Below, piece by piece: positions 7,586-16,030 of a stretch of DNA of 51,281 nucleotides; position 1 is the first letter of the stretch, and each line of letters opens with the position of its first letter. The notes below the pieces were generated by a model. That model worked only from the letters and a program-made list of their open reading frames with translations, was not told the origin of the DNA and did no database searches. Source of the DNA: Parcubacteria group bacterium Athens0714_16 (GTDB lineage Bacteria; Patescibacteriota; Minisyncoccia; Phycocordibacterales; 21-14-all-36-13); contig VMGX01000003.1 of NCBI GenBank assembly GCA_007376805.1, positions 1-51,281 of the forward strand, in the 5' to 3' direction. Position numbers and translations under genes: made by a program.

Positions 7586-8833
7586 TTACTTAAATCTCTC
7601 AAACAATTCATTCTTATTTAATAAAATAAATTTATTCTCATTTCTTTTTTTGAATTCAAATTTATTTTCTTTTAATGTTTTGTCACTAACAACAATTCTA
7701 ACCGGAATTCCTATCAAATCTGAATCTGCAAATTTTTGACCAGCACTAGCTTCTCTGTCGTCATAAAGTACATCAACTTTTTTTTGTTTTAGTTCTTCGT
7801 ACAAATTATCTGCAGTTTTTTTAGTTTTCTCATCATCACCAACAACAATAAGATGAACATCAAAAGGAGTTACCGATTCGGGCCATACAATACCTTTTTC
7901 ATCACACATCACTTCAACAATAGTTCCCATTACTCTTCCTGGACCTATCCCATAACTACCCATTACAACTGGTTTTGAATTACCCTCATTATCTTTATAG
8001 AACAAACCTATGGATTCCGAAAATTTTGTCCCTAAATTAAAGATATTACCAACTTCGACTGATTTTTCTTCAGTATATAATTCACTACCACATTCAGGAC
8101 ATTTTTTTTGTTCTTCCCAAATATCCTTATTAACAGCCACCTTTTTACATCCGCCACATAAATATATCTCATCTTCTCCATTTGGTATTATTGTTTGGAA
8201 TTCGTGAGAATACTTTGAAAATGAGCCACCGGAAGCAAATGTAACATATGTTTTTTCTCCCAAACCAACTCGTTCAAAAATTTTTTTATAGGCATCTTTT
8301 GCTTTCTCATAAAAATTTTCCTGTTCTTCTTTGTCCTTACAAAATGAATAAAGGTCTTTCATCAAAAATTCTCTTCCTCTCATTAATCCACTTCTCGCGC
8401 GGACTTCGTTTCTAAACTTTGTTTGTATTTGATAAACAAAAGTTGGTAAATCTTTGTAAGAAGAAATGTGGTCTTTCATTATTCTCGTGAGTGGTTCCTC
8501 ATGTGTAAATCCTAATCCAAGCTCACTCCCACTTTTTAATTTTGTTTTGAACCAAATATCAACAACTTCATCGCTCCATCTATTTGTTTGTTCCCACAAA
8601 CTTTTATCTTGAAGCGCCGACAAAAATAATTCTTGTCCTCCGATAGCGTCCATCTCTTCACGAATAATATTATTTATTTTAGTTAAAACACGAAGCCCAA
8701 GCGGAAGAAAAGAATATACACCGGCCATCTCTTTAAATATAAAACCACCTCTCGTAAGAAGCTCCGCGTTTTTGGACATCTCATCTTTTGGTGCTTCCCT
8801 TTTTGTTTTTGTAGATAATTTTGATTGTAACAT
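7586..8833 (-). CDS. proS: Prolyl-tRNA synthetase, short form
   Basis: Charges tRNA-Pro. The class II motifs are clear: motif 2 as FRNEVRARSGLMRGREF with FLMKDLYSF, and motif 3 as VVMGSYGIGPGRVMGTI. An HGTP anticodon-binding domain forms the C-terminus (about 320-415). At 415 aa it is about 150 residues shorter than the E. coli enzyme: the editing INS domain between motifs 2 and 3 is absent, replaced by about 100 residues holding a four-Cys cluster (YLCGGCKKVAVN and KCPECGSEL). Editing of Ala-tRNA-Pro must be missing or done by another protein. The gene appears monocistronic. Confidence 0.94.
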   Translation of the reverse strand: MLQSKLSTKTKREAPKDEMSKNAELLTRGGFIFKEMAGVYSFLPLGLRVLTKINNIIREEMDAIGGQELFLSALQDKSLWEQTNRWSDEVVDIWFKTKLKSGSELGLGFTHEEPLTRIMKDHISSYKDLPTFVYQIQTKFRNEVRARSGLMRGREFLMKDLYSFCKDKEEQENFYEKAKDAYKKIFERVGLGEKTYVTFASGGSFSKYSHEFQTIIPNGEDEIYLCGGCKKVAVNKDIWEEQKKCPECGSELYTEEKSVEVGNIFNLGTKFSESIGLFYKDNEGNSKPVVMGSYGIGPGRVMGTIVEVMCDEKGIVWPESVTPFDVHLIVVGDDEKTKKTADNLYEELKQKKVDVLYDDREASAGQKFADSDLIGIPVRIVVSDKTLKENKFEFKKRNENKFILLNKNELFERFK

Positions 8834-8895
8834 TATGGCTCTATTCTACTTTAAAAATATATTGTGGTCAAAATTACTTAATCAATTTAATTGAC

Positions 8896-8923
8896 TTGAA
8901 TATTTTAGATGTTCTGATATAAT
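8896..8923 (+). promoter_or_regulatory. Promoter for the secreted 159-aa protein gene
   Basis: TTGAAT (8896-8901) and TATAAT (8918-8923) are 16 bp apart. The transcript would carry a leader of about 95 nt before the ATG at 9025. Confidence 0.65.
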
Positions 8924-9024
8924 AATTGCAGAAGTTGTACATTCATATAATTGAATTTTGTTGCGACTTCTGTTTCTGTTTCTTAATTTTTAATAATTTA
9001 AATTTTAAGGAAGGAGGGTATCTT

Positions 9025-9504
9025 ATGAGAATGCGAATTCTCATGTCGGTCATAGTTTTACTCGTTTTACCTTTGTTGATGACAAATGTAAATGCGATGA
9101 GTAAAAATGTGCATCAATACCAGGCGATTTTTGAAGCTTCTAACAATTTCGGGACAGAAAGTGTTACATACAACGCTGTCCGCGGAATTGGGGCTAATGG
9201 TTATTTCTATACTGTTGAATTAATGGGTATAGAAATAGCGGGTAATTCGAAAACAGCTGACGCGGTTATTATAGAGGATGTGGAGGTTCCTCTAATTACA
9301 CAGGACTTCACAAACCTGCTTGATGAGCTACCGGTAAAAAGCAATTGTTTTATTAACTCCGATTCAAAAGAACAGTATTCACGAATAATTGCAATTGGAT
9401 TCGCTGTTCTAACGCAAAAAAATAAAAATGTAATTTCGCGCACTGAATTAAATCTACGGGGGTCATCAATAGCACCTAGAGCAGAAATAACAAACAAAAT
9501 TTAA
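9025..9504 (+). CDS. Secreted hypothetical protein, 159 aa
   Basis: The start at 9025 is chosen because AAGGAGG at 9010-9016 lies about eight bases upstream; the open frame extends further back to 8926 but without a ribosome site. The N-terminus (MRMRILMSVIVLLVLPLLMT then VNAMS) is a classical signal peptide. The mature part of about 135 residues is acidic to neutral with few cysteines and no motif I recognise. Its own promoter and a strong terminator make it monocistronic. It points away from proS and toward the convergent rseP gene. Confidence 0.72.
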   Translation: MRMRILMSVIVLLVLPLLMTNVNAMSKNVHQYQAIFEASNNFGTESVTYNAVRGIGANGYFYTVELMGIEIAGNSKTADAVIIEDVEVPLITQDFTNLLDELPVKSNCFINSDSKEQYSRIIAIGFAVLTQKNKNVISRTELNLRGSSIAPRAEITNKI

Positions 9505-9513
9505 AGCGTATGC

Positions 9514-9541
9514 AAAACCCGTCATCGCAGACGGGTTTTTA
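9514..9541 (+). terminator. Terminator of the secreted protein gene
   Basis: The stem AAACCCGTC / GACGGGTTT with a short loop is followed by TTTATTTTTT. Confidence 0.85.
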
Positions 9542-9585
9542 TTTTTTACACTAAAATGTCCTATCGGACATTTTAGTGTAAAAAA
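9542..9585. repeat. Long perfect palindrome
   Basis: Two 20-nt perfect arms (TTTTTTACACTAAAATGTCC and its complement) are separated by the loop TATC. The same TATC loop closes the unrelated 19-bp hairpin at 20085-20126. It probably acts as a two-way terminator between convergent genes. Confidence 0.6.
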
Positions 9586-9640
9586 TCATCTTAGATTTGA
9601 AATTAAACTTGAAACAATTTTTTAAAAAAATTAAAGAGGG

Positions 9641-9765
9641 ATGAAAATTGTCGTTAAGCGACAATTTTTAAAATAAGGATTAAAATCTATCATCATTCTT
9701 TAAAACCTCCCCCGGAGATTTTAAAGAACATGGATGAAAATTGTCGTTAAGCGACAATTTTCATT
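9641..9765. repeat. Composite hairpin repeat A-B-A, copy 1
   Basis: Hairpin A (arms AAAATTGTCG / CGACAATTTT, loop TTAAG) occurs at 9644-9668 and 9737-9761. Between them lies AAGGATTAAAATCT and hairpin B (TTCTTTAAAACCTCC / GGAGATTTTAAAGAA, 9696-9728). The same arrangement is found at 51166-51281, but there the A loops read CTTAA or CTTGA. The rseP stop codon abuts the right edge. Confidence 0.7.
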
Positions 9766-10867
9766 AAAACAGCCTTCCTATATCGTTATATGTGACTGCA
9801 ATCATAAGAGCTATCAACAAAAGAAAACCTATCATATTTATAACATTCGCAATTTTTGGTTTTATATCTGAGCCCTTTATTTTTTCAATCAATACAAATA
9901 AAATTCTACCGCCGTCCAACGCAGGAAAAGGTATTATATTTAAAATGGCTAAGTTTATTGAAATAAAAGCAACAAACATTAATAAATTTACAATTCCAAA
10001 ACTCCACGCATCTCCAACTAAACTTATTATTCCGATCGGGCCGGCAACACTTAATAAATTTGCCCTACCCATAAAAATACTGCCAATTAGTGCCACCATA
10101 TTAACAACAATTTCTTCGATTATTTTATACGTTAGTTTTAATGCTTCAAGCGGAACTTTATAAATTGGTATTTTTGCAATACCAACAACGCCCATTGAAA
10201 TCCCTATTGCTTGTTTTTCCTCTACAATTCCTTTTATTGGTTTTGCAATAATATTTTCTATATTATTATTTCTTTTATATGTAATATCTACACCAGAACT
10301 ATTACTATTGGCAATTAAATTTTCAAAAGAAGAAACTGTTATATCTTTATCGGAAAGAGTTGTTTTTTCAGTTTTTGCAGAAATAACTTCATCTCCCACC
10401 TTTAACCCGGACAACTCAGCGGGTGAATTTGGTAAAACTTCAAGAATTAAAATCTTTTGATTTTCAATAGTTCCTGCATTATCTTCAGAAACAGCCGTTG
10501 GTAAACCGCTTAATAAACTTATAGAAATTAAAATCCAAGCAAAAATTATATTGAACAGAACACCTGCAGATAAAACAATCGCTTGAACCCATTTTGGTTT
10601 ATTTACAAAACTTCTGCGACTATCTGGGCCACTAATTGAATCTTTGTCGGGTGTCTCGCCAAAAATTTTCACAAAACCACCAAACGGAATTGCATTTATA
10701 CTATAGGTAGTTTCACTCTTCTTAGATTTAAAACCAAAAATTTTTGGCGGAAAGCCAATGCCAAATTCATCAACCCTTATTCCAGATTTTTTTGCAACAA
10801 TAAAATGTCCAAACTCATGGACTAATATAAGAACTGCCAAGATTATTATAAAAATTATTACTGTCAT
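9764..10867 (-). CDS. rseP: Site-2 intramembrane zinc metalloprotease RseP
   Basis: Cleaves membrane-anchored substrates, typically anti-sigma factors or signal-peptide remnants. The 367-aa protein shows the zinc motif HEFGH at residues 17-21 in the first membrane helix, the following FGIGFPPKIFGF loop, one PDZ domain (about 125-200, including VLPNSPAELSGLKVGDEVIS) and the third zinc ligand in NIIPFPALDGGRILF. Three to four membrane helices are visible. It is three bases downstream of frr, so the two form an operon. Confidence 0.93.
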   Translation of the reverse strand: MTVIIFIIILAVLILVHEFGHFIVAKKSGIRVDEFGIGFPPKIFGFKSKKSETTYSINAIPFGGFVKIFGETPDKDSISGPDSRRSFVNKPKWVQAIVLSAGVLFNIIFAWILISISLLSGLPTAVSEDNAGTIENQKILILEVLPNSPAELSGLKVGDEVISAKTEKTTLSDKDITVSSFENLIANSNSSGVDITYKRNNNIENIIAKPIKGIVEEKQAIGISMGVVGIAKIPIYKVPLEALKLTYKIIEEIVVNMVALIGSIFMGRANLLSVAGPIGIISLVGDAWSFGIVNLLMFVAFISINLAILNIIPFPALDGGRILFVLIEKIKGSDIKPKIANVINMIGFLLLIALMIAVTYNDIGRLF

Positions 10868-10870
10868 TTA

Positions 10871-11422
10871 TTAATTTTCTATTTCGTTTTTCTTTTTTTC
10901 GTAAATTAAATCTAATTCTTTATTTGTTTCATCTATAATTTTTTGAAGTTTGTCTTTTATTGTATATTTTTCATCTTCGCCAATTTGTTTATTTTTTTCT
11001 TTTTCCTGTGTATCACTCCAAACCTTATCTCTTTCCGTTCTAACGGATATTCTTGCTTCTTCAAGTTTTGTTTTTGCCACTTTCAAAAGTGATGCCCTTG
11101 TTTCCGATGTAAGATCTGGAAATATAACCCTAATTCCTTTATCATCAACAGAAACAGAAATTCCCAGATTTGAGGAACTTATAGCATTCTCAATACTTTT
11201 TAATTGAGACCTGTCCCATGGAGTTATCCTCAGTGTTCTTGCATCTTCGTTCGTAATATTTGCGATTTGATTTATATGCATTCTGGAACCATATGAATCA
11301 ACTGTTATTGAATCAAGAATTGCAGAAGTTGCTCTTCCTGTTCTTATAGAAGAAAATTCTTTTTTAAGCCACTCCTTTATTTCTTCAATCTTCTTTTTAA
11401 AATTTTGTATGTTTGATTCCAT
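10871..11422 (-). CDS. frr: Ribosome recycling factor
   Basis: Splits post-termination ribosomes together with EF-G. I place the start at 11422 (MESNIQNFKKKIEEI), giving 183 aa, close to the usual 185; the open frame runs 32 codons further upstream with residues unlike the family. The conserved SSIRTGRATSAILDSI and the NEDARTLRITPWD segment are present, and the long C-terminal helices complete the three-helix arm. It is followed after three bases by rseP. Confidence 0.94.
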   Translation of the reverse strand: MESNIQNFKKKIEEIKEWLKKEFSSIRTGRATSAILDSITVDSYGSRMHINQIANITNEDARTLRITPWDRSQLKSIENAISSSNLGISVSVDDKGIRVIFPDLTSETRASLLKVAKTKLEEARISVRTERDKVWSDTQEKEKNKQIGEDEKYTIKDKLQKIIDETNKELDLIYEKKKNEIEN

Positions 11423-11592
11423 CCTGTAGTGAAATTTCAAATTGTTTTTTATTAATTTTTTTAAAACAATTCGAAACTCTATTATTAAATGATCATATAT
11501 TATGCTAAAGCCTAACACCTTTTAAAAAACAAATTAATGATTTGAAATTCTACTACGGGATTCCATAACCAATATTATAACAAATATAATAA

Positions 11593-11636
11593 AATCATCC
11601 CAATAGTAGAGCAAAGCTCACTACGGGACAGGTAAA
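11593..11636. repeat. Hairpin repeat CCCGTAGTGAGC, inverted copy
   Basis: This is the reverse complement, with about two differences, of the element at 14007-14048, which overlaps the murA stop. The stem is CCCGTAGT / ACTATTGGG. The 11519-11740 stretch otherwise contains only this, the next hairpin and a terminator. Confidence 0.65.
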
Positions 11637-11656
11637 AGCACCAAAATATAAAAACA

Positions 11657-11696
11657 AAAACCATTCTCTAATCCAACGGAATTAGAGAATGGTTTT
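11657..11696. repeat. Palindrome CCATTCTCTAAT / ATTAGAGAATGG, copy 1
   Basis: Arms CCATTCTCTAAT (11661-11672) and ATTAGAGAATGG (11681-11692) lie inside A/T flanks. The same palindrome lies in opposite orientation at 19945-19985, and the string TTAGAGAATGG recurs beside the palindrome at 20719-20730. Confidence 0.6.
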
Positions 11697-11702
11697 GAAA
11701 AT

Positions 11703-11735
11703 AAATAAAAAACCCCGTAGTAAATACGGGGTAAA
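11703..11735 (-). terminator. Terminator of the 79-aa gene
   Basis: On the minus strand ACCCCGTA pairs with TACGGGGT, followed by TTTTTTATTTATTTT. Confidence 0.8.
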
Positions 11736-11740
11736 CTTAA

Positions 11741-11980
11741 TCATTCTTGTTTTTTTGGAAGTTCAAATGGTAGTTCAAATTCTTCTTCCCAAACCAATTT
11801 TGGTTTTTCTACTATTGGTTTGTAATAATCATCATATCTAGTAGTTAATTTTTTAAGTTTTCTTAGTGCCTCTTCAAGTGCTTTTTCTTTGTCTTCTCTA
11901 CGATTAGTCCTTAATTGGAATTCGTAAAGACGATTATCTGCCCCAAAAGAACCGCCACAAACAATCTTTAAAAACCACAT
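11741..11980 (-). CDS. Hypothetical protein, 79 aa
   Basis: A small charged protein. After MWFLKIVCGGSFGADNRLYE comes a lysine/glutamate-rich helix (about 28-46), then a WEEEFELPFELPKKQE tail. It resembles no family I can name. The gene is supported by AGGAG six bases before the ATG and by a dedicated terminator. It lies between holB and frr but seems to be its own transcription unit. Confidence 0.65.
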   Translation of the reverse strand: MWFLKIVCGGSFGADNRLYEFQLRTNRREDKEKALEEALRKLKKLTTRYDDYYKPIVEKPKLVWEEEFELPFELPKKQE

Positions 11981-12037
11981 AATAACTCCTATCTCTTGTT
12001 AAAAAACCTTTTTTCTAACTTCTTTTTATACTCTTTT

Positions 12038-12739
12038 TTACCTTTTGTCAATAGTTTCTGGAGTAATAAGCGCTATATGTTCCAAAAGTAATTTTACAGA
12101 AGGAGCTCTATCATTTAAATAATCCCTACATTTTATTATTTCTTCGAGTGTTTCTGCTTGTTCTTTTGATGAAAAATCAATTTTTTCTCTTAAAATTACT
12201 TCGAGGTTGTTTAAAAATGAAATCGCTTTTTCTTTGTCCTTATCTTCTGTTATTCCTTTTAATAATTTTAATCTTCCTGCTTTTTTTGTATTTAAAAATT
12301 TTTCTACTAATTCTAAATCGTTCGTCTCATTTTTGTCTTGATTCGTATTTTTGATTATTAACATTCTTGACTTAAGTGTCGGCAGAAAAATTTCTGATGA
12401 ATCAGCGACTATAAAAAAATGTGTTCCGGCTGTAGGTTCTTCAAAAAGCTTTAATAATGAATTTTGCGCCTCCGTGGTCATTGAATTACAACTCAAAATA
12501 AAAATCTTTTTATCACCAAAAGATTTTCTTGTTTGTATATCTTTTATTTTTCTCGCCTCATCAATACCAAAGCTTCCGTATTTTTCATTCCAAAAATCTG
12601 GGTTGCCTTGAATCTTAAAATTCAAATCAACTTCTATAAATTTACAGATTTGCCCAACAACAACATCACTATCCCCTTCTATTAAATAGGCGTGGTGCAA
12701 ACTTTTATTTTTTCTGTAAATATCTTGGATTTCTTTCAT
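12038..12739 (-). CDS. holB: DNA polymerase III delta-prime-like subunit
   Basis: Part of the clamp loader that puts the sliding clamp on DNA. At 233 aa it is shorter than E. coli delta-prime (334). Visible family marks are the N-terminal HHAYLIEG, then KIFILSCNSMTTEAQNSLLK, which corresponds to the EAQNALLK helix, LFEEPTAGTHFFIV, and LPTLKSRM in place of the SRC motif. A Walker A loop is not evident, as in many delta-prime proteins. The C-terminal collar domain is reduced. Confidence 0.82.
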   Translation of the reverse strand: MKEIQDIYRKNKSLHHAYLIEGDSDVVVGQICKFIEVDLNFKIQGNPDFWNEKYGSFGIDEARKIKDIQTRKSFGDKKIFILSCNSMTTEAQNSLLKLFEEPTAGTHFFIVADSSEIFLPTLKSRMLIIKNTNQDKNETNDLELVEKFLNTKKAGRLKLLKGITEDKDKEKAISFLNNLEVILREKIDFSSKEQAETLEEIIKCRDYLNDRAPSVKLLLEHIALITPETIDKR

Positions 12740-12754
12740 GTGTTTATATTATAA

Positions 12755-12834
12755 ATGAAAAATGTCCTCGTGGGCATCTAAAGAAATAAAAAAATATTAT
12801 GGATGAAAAAGCTCTCCCAGAGCTTTTTCATTTC
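12755..12834 (-). repeat. Two ATCCATAAT-tailed hairpins after mreB copy 2
   Basis: The hairpin TGAAAAAGCTCT / AGAGCTTTTTCA (12804-12830), followed on the minus strand by ATCCATAATATTTTT, directly adjoins the mreB stop. A degenerate second one (GATGCCCACGAGGACATT) follows at 12755-12780. They probably end the mreB transcript. Confidence 0.55.
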
Positions 12835-13847
12835 TACCTCTTCGCAATTATACTTTTTTTATATACATCAAGATGTTCAAGTGCAATACCCGTTCCTTTT
12901 GCAACACAAAGTAATGGGTCTTCCGCCATGAATGCCTTCACACCGGTTCTTCTAAAAACCAACTCTGGGAAATTTCTCAATTGAGATGTCCCACCTGTCA
13001 TTACAATACCTTTATCAATAATATCAGACGCAAGTTCTGGAGGTGTTTCCTGCAATACAGATTTTATTGCTTTTATTATTTCATTTAACTCATTTCTCAT
13101 TGATTTAACTATTTCATTTGTTGAAATATCTAATGAGCGAGGTAGCCCAGAAACAAAATCTCTTCCTTTTATTGTCATAGTTTTGTCTTCTTCAACTGTT
13201 ATCGCAGAACCTATATTTATTTTTATTTCCTCCGCGGTTTTTTCTCCTATTGATAAATTAAAATTCTTTTTTACATAGTCCGCAATCGCTTGATCTATTC
13301 TGTTTCCCGCACATTTAACAGAAGTTGAAGCAACAATCCCACCAAGTGAAATAACCGCAACATCTGTCGTCCCACCACCTATATCAACAACCATATGACC
13401 TTCTGCTTTTTGAATTGGAATACCGGCACCTATCGCCGCAAGAATCGGTTCTTTAACAATGTATGCACTTTTTGCTCCTGCCTTCATAACCGCTTCTATA
13501 ACAGCTCTTCTTTCAGTTGAAGAAACACCGGCGGGGACAGAAACCAAAACCTCAGGTTTAAAAAATGACCACTTGCCAAGCGCCTTGCTTATATAATATT
13601 CAAGCATCGCTTCTGTAACTCTGTAATCAGCAATAACTCCGTCCTTCATCGGTTTATACGCAATAATATCGTCTGGAGTTTTTCCAACCATATTTTTTGC
13701 TTCTATTCCAACTGCTAAAATTTTGTCATCGTGAATTGAAACAGCAACAACAGATGGTTCGTTTAAAACAATTTTTTTACCAGGAACATACACGAGTGTG
13801 TTCGCAGTCCCTAAATCTATTCCTAATTTTTTTGAAAAAAAACTCAT
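12834..13847 (-). CDS. mreB: MreB-like actin homologue (copy 2)
   Basis: 337 aa with the complete actin-fold ATPase signature: LGIDLGTANTLVYVPGKK, VDIGGGTTDVAVISLGG and the adenosine loop MTGGTSQLRNF. It differs from copy 1 at 6377-7453 by many substitutions and lacks its C-terminal extension. It is not beside mreC or mreD but between holB and murA. A second MreB/Mbl-type filament with a partly separate role in envelope growth is the simplest reading. Confidence 0.93.
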   Translation of the reverse strand: MSFFSKKLGIDLGTANTLVYVPGKKIVLNEPSVVAVSIHDDKILAVGIEAKNMVGKTPDDIIAYKPMKDGVIADYRVTEAMLEYYISKALGKWSFFKPEVLVSVPAGVSSTERRAVIEAVMKAGAKSAYIVKEPILAAIGAGIPIQKAEGHMVVDIGGGTTDVAVISLGGIVASTSVKCAGNRIDQAIADYVKKNFNLSIGEKTAEEIKINIGSAITVEEDKTMTIKGRDFVSGLPRSLDISTNEIVKSMRNELNEIIKAIKSVLQETPPELASDIIDKGIVMTGGTSQLRNFPELVFRRTGVKAFMAEDPLLCVAKGTGIALEHLDVYKKSIIAKR

Positions 13848-14006
13848 CCCGTTTAGAAGCAGGAAATCTTTAGATTTCCGTAGTTAATTTTAATAAACAA
13901 TGACTTTTTGATATATAACATTCTACTACTTCCCGTGGTTATATTAACTGTGTGACTTCTAACGGGATTCATGATTTTGTTTTTATGTTTTTGTGATTTG
14001 GAGATT

Positions 14007-14048
14007 TTACCTGTCCCGTAGTGAGCTCTGCTCTACTACTGGGATGAT
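14007..14048. repeat. Hairpin repeat CCCGTAGTGAGC overlapping the murA stop
   Basis: The element pairs CCCGTAGT with ACTACTGGG. On the minus strand it encodes the last residues of MurA (Glu-Ser-Ser-Gln-stop). An inverted copy is at 11593-11636. The rest of 13848-14035 holds only a small hairpin, GGAAATCT / AGATTTCC, near 13862-13880 and no gene. Confidence 0.65.
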
Positions 14049-15358
14049 TCTGTACGTTTTATATCAACCCCTATCCCCGATAATTTTCCTTCAATATTTT
14101 CATAACCCCTGTCTATATAATAAACATTATCAATTTCTGATTCTCCTTTCGCAATAATTGAAGCAATCACAAACGCAAGACCAGCACGAATATCTGGGCT
14201 CTCAAGTTTTTTACCTTTCAATTTTCTCGGCCCTTTAATTTCTATTTTATAAGGATTCCAAACTAATATCTCGGCACCCATTCTAACAAGATTTTCCGTG
14301 TAATTTAATCGTCCCTCAAATATCGTCTCAAACATAGTACTTTCTCCTTGTGCCTGAGTCAAAAAAATAGTCATCGGCGCCTGTAAATCTGTCGGAAAAC
14401 CGGGATATTCATGTGTTTTTATATTAACACCATTAAAAATCTGTTTTGAATTATTATTTTCTACAATAATTTCATTTTTAGTTGTTTTAATATTTACACC
14501 CGATTCTTTTAAAATATTTATTACTACCTCCATGTCATCTGGATTACATTTTTCAATAACCATTTTTTTTGCAGAAAGAGCGCCTAATATAAGAAAACTT
14601 CCTGTTTCAATTCTGTCAGGCATCGTAACATATTTTATTTTTTTATCTTTCAAAAGACCGCTTCCAATTATTTTGATTGTTGACGTTCCAGCTCCATTTA
14701 TTTTTGCTCCATGAGATACAAGAAAATCAGCTAAATTTTTTATCTCCGGTTCCATTGCACAATTCTTTAGCACTGTTTTTCCTTTTGCTAAAACGCCCGC
14801 CATTAAAAACGTTTCCGTGGCGGTATGACTTTGTAAATTAAAAAATATTTCAGCTCCATTTAATTTCCCATTTTTTGTGTAAATTTTATAGCCATCATTC
14901 TCATCTTTTATTTCAGCACCCATTTTTTCAAATCCATTCACAAATAAATCTATTGGTCTTTTTCCTATTACACATCCGCCTGGGTGAGGAAAATGAACTT
15001 CTCCAAACCTTGCGAGCATTGGGCCAGTTAAAAGAATAGATGCTCTCATTTTTTTTGAAATCTCTTTATTTAGTTCTTTGTTAAATTGTTTTTTTATTTT
15101 AAAAGAATATGTATTTTTATTCTTCTGTTCAACTCCAACCCCAATCTGTTCAAGTAGTTCGCCCATTCTTTTTACATCTTCTATTTCAGGAACATTTGTC
15201 GCAGTAAATCCATCTTCAAATAATATTGAAGATGCCATTATTGGTAAAACAACATTTTTTGCGCCACTAATACTTATACTTCCACTCAGTGTTTTTCTGC
15301 CAGCAAGTCCTTTTATCACAAATTTTTCCTTTTTAATAGTTTCTTCCATTACTATCAT
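14036..15358 (-). CDS. murA: UDP-N-acetylglucosamine 1-carboxyvinyltransferase
   Basis: First committed step of peptidoglycan precursor synthesis: adds enolpyruvate from PEP to UDP-GlcNAc. The 440-aa protein has the two inside-out alpha/beta domains, the substrate lysine in SGAKNVVLP (Lys34), the catalytic loop HPGGCVIGKRPIDLFV with Cys129, and RAGLAFVIASIIAKGES near the end. Because Cys, not Asp, occupies the active site, fosfomycin sensitivity would be expected from family knowledge. A weak ribosome site (AAAGG) supports the first ATG. The last residues come from a dispersed hairpin repeat. Confidence 0.95.
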   Translation of the reverse strand: MIVMEETIKKEKFVIKGLAGRKTLSGSISISGAKNVVLPIMASSILFEDGFTATNVPEIEDVKRMGELLEQIGVGVEQKNKNTYSFKIKKQFNKELNKEISKKMRASILLTGPMLARFGEVHFPHPGGCVIGKRPIDLFVNGFEKMGAEIKDENDGYKIYTKNGKLNGAEIFFNLQSHTATETFLMAGVLAKGKTVLKNCAMEPEIKNLADFLVSHGAKINGAGTSTIKIIGSGLLKDKKIKYVTMPDRIETGSFLILGALSAKKMVIEKCNPDDMEVVINILKESGVNIKTTKNEIIVENNNSKQIFNGVNIKTHEYPGFPTDLQAPMTIFLTQAQGESTMFETIFEGRLNYTENLVRMGAEILVWNPYKIEIKGPRKLKGKKLESPDIRAGLAFVIASIIAKGESEIDNVYYIDRGYENIEGKLSGIGVDIKRTESSQ

Positions 15359-15380
15359 TCTACCTTTTTAAAACAAAAAT

Positions 15381-15408
15381 AAAAACCCCGCTGTGTGCGG
15401 GGTGTTTT
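15381..15408 (-). terminator. Terminator of the 146-aa gene
   Basis: The stem CCCCGC / GCGGGG with loop TGTGT is followed on the minus strand by a T run. It lies just upstream of murA. Confidence 0.8.
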
Positions 15409-15414
15409 GAACTA

Positions 15415-15855
15415 CTATACAACTTTAAATTTTAGGAAAACATTACCTTCTCCAATAAACTCATCTATCCAATTGCAACTTGTTCTCCAGCGAGCATTTA
15501 AATCCTTACTAAAAAATAAAGTTGGAATAAATGCTCTTTGACAGGCTATTCTTAATGTCCCGGGAAACAAAATTTTATAATCCTTCAGCTCTTCAGTTAA
15601 AGAATGAGAATTTATTAGTGAGAGGGCATGATATAGTCCAAGATTAAACCCCATGTCTCTCGAATCTCTTATTAAAGAAAGGGGTTTTATTATGCCTTTT
15701 ACTAAAATTGGTTTTAAAATCAATTTTCCATTTGGGATACACCCAACATCGTTTATTGTTTTAACATCCCCTTCGTCAACATAACGTATTACATTGCCGG
15801 TTCCAGTATCTTCTATTTGAACCGTGAAGGGTTCAAATATAGTTAATGTTTCCAT
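15415..15855 (-). CDS. Hypothetical protein, 146 aa
   Basis: Family not recognised. The protein is soluble and mixed alpha/beta: an N-terminal beta-rich third (TIFEPFTVQIEDTGTGNVI), a central SLIRDSRDMGFNLGLYHALS helix and a C-terminal part with two Cys and two Trp. AGGAG lies seven bases before the ATG, and a strong terminator follows, so it is a self-contained gene divergent from priA. Confidence 0.65.
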   Translation of the reverse strand: METLTIFEPFTVQIEDTGTGNVIRYVDEGDVKTINDVGCIPNGKLILKPILVKGIIKPLSLIRDSRDMGFNLGLYHALSLINSHSLTEELKDYKILFPGTLRIACQRAFIPTLFFSKDLNARWRTSCNWIDEFIGEGNVFLKFKVV

Positions 15856-15977
15856 TTTTTCTCCTATAAATTAATTTAAAATAACTTATTTCAATCTAAA
15901 TATACATCTCTAACCAAAAAAGTAAAGAACCCTATTAAAAATTCCCAAAGGTTGAGTTTTTGTGTTATTTTTGTAAA

Positions 15978-15983
15978 TATAAT
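15978..15983 (+). promoter_or_regulatory. Candidate -10 box for priA
   Basis: TATAAT lies about 47 bp before the priA start. TTGAGT at 15952-15957 is 20 bp upstream, longer than ideal, so the -35 assignment is weak. Confidence 0.4.
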
Positions 15984-16030
15984 ATGTAGTCGTCTTTCTT
16001 AAATTCAGAATCTCCCAAATAAAATTTTGA

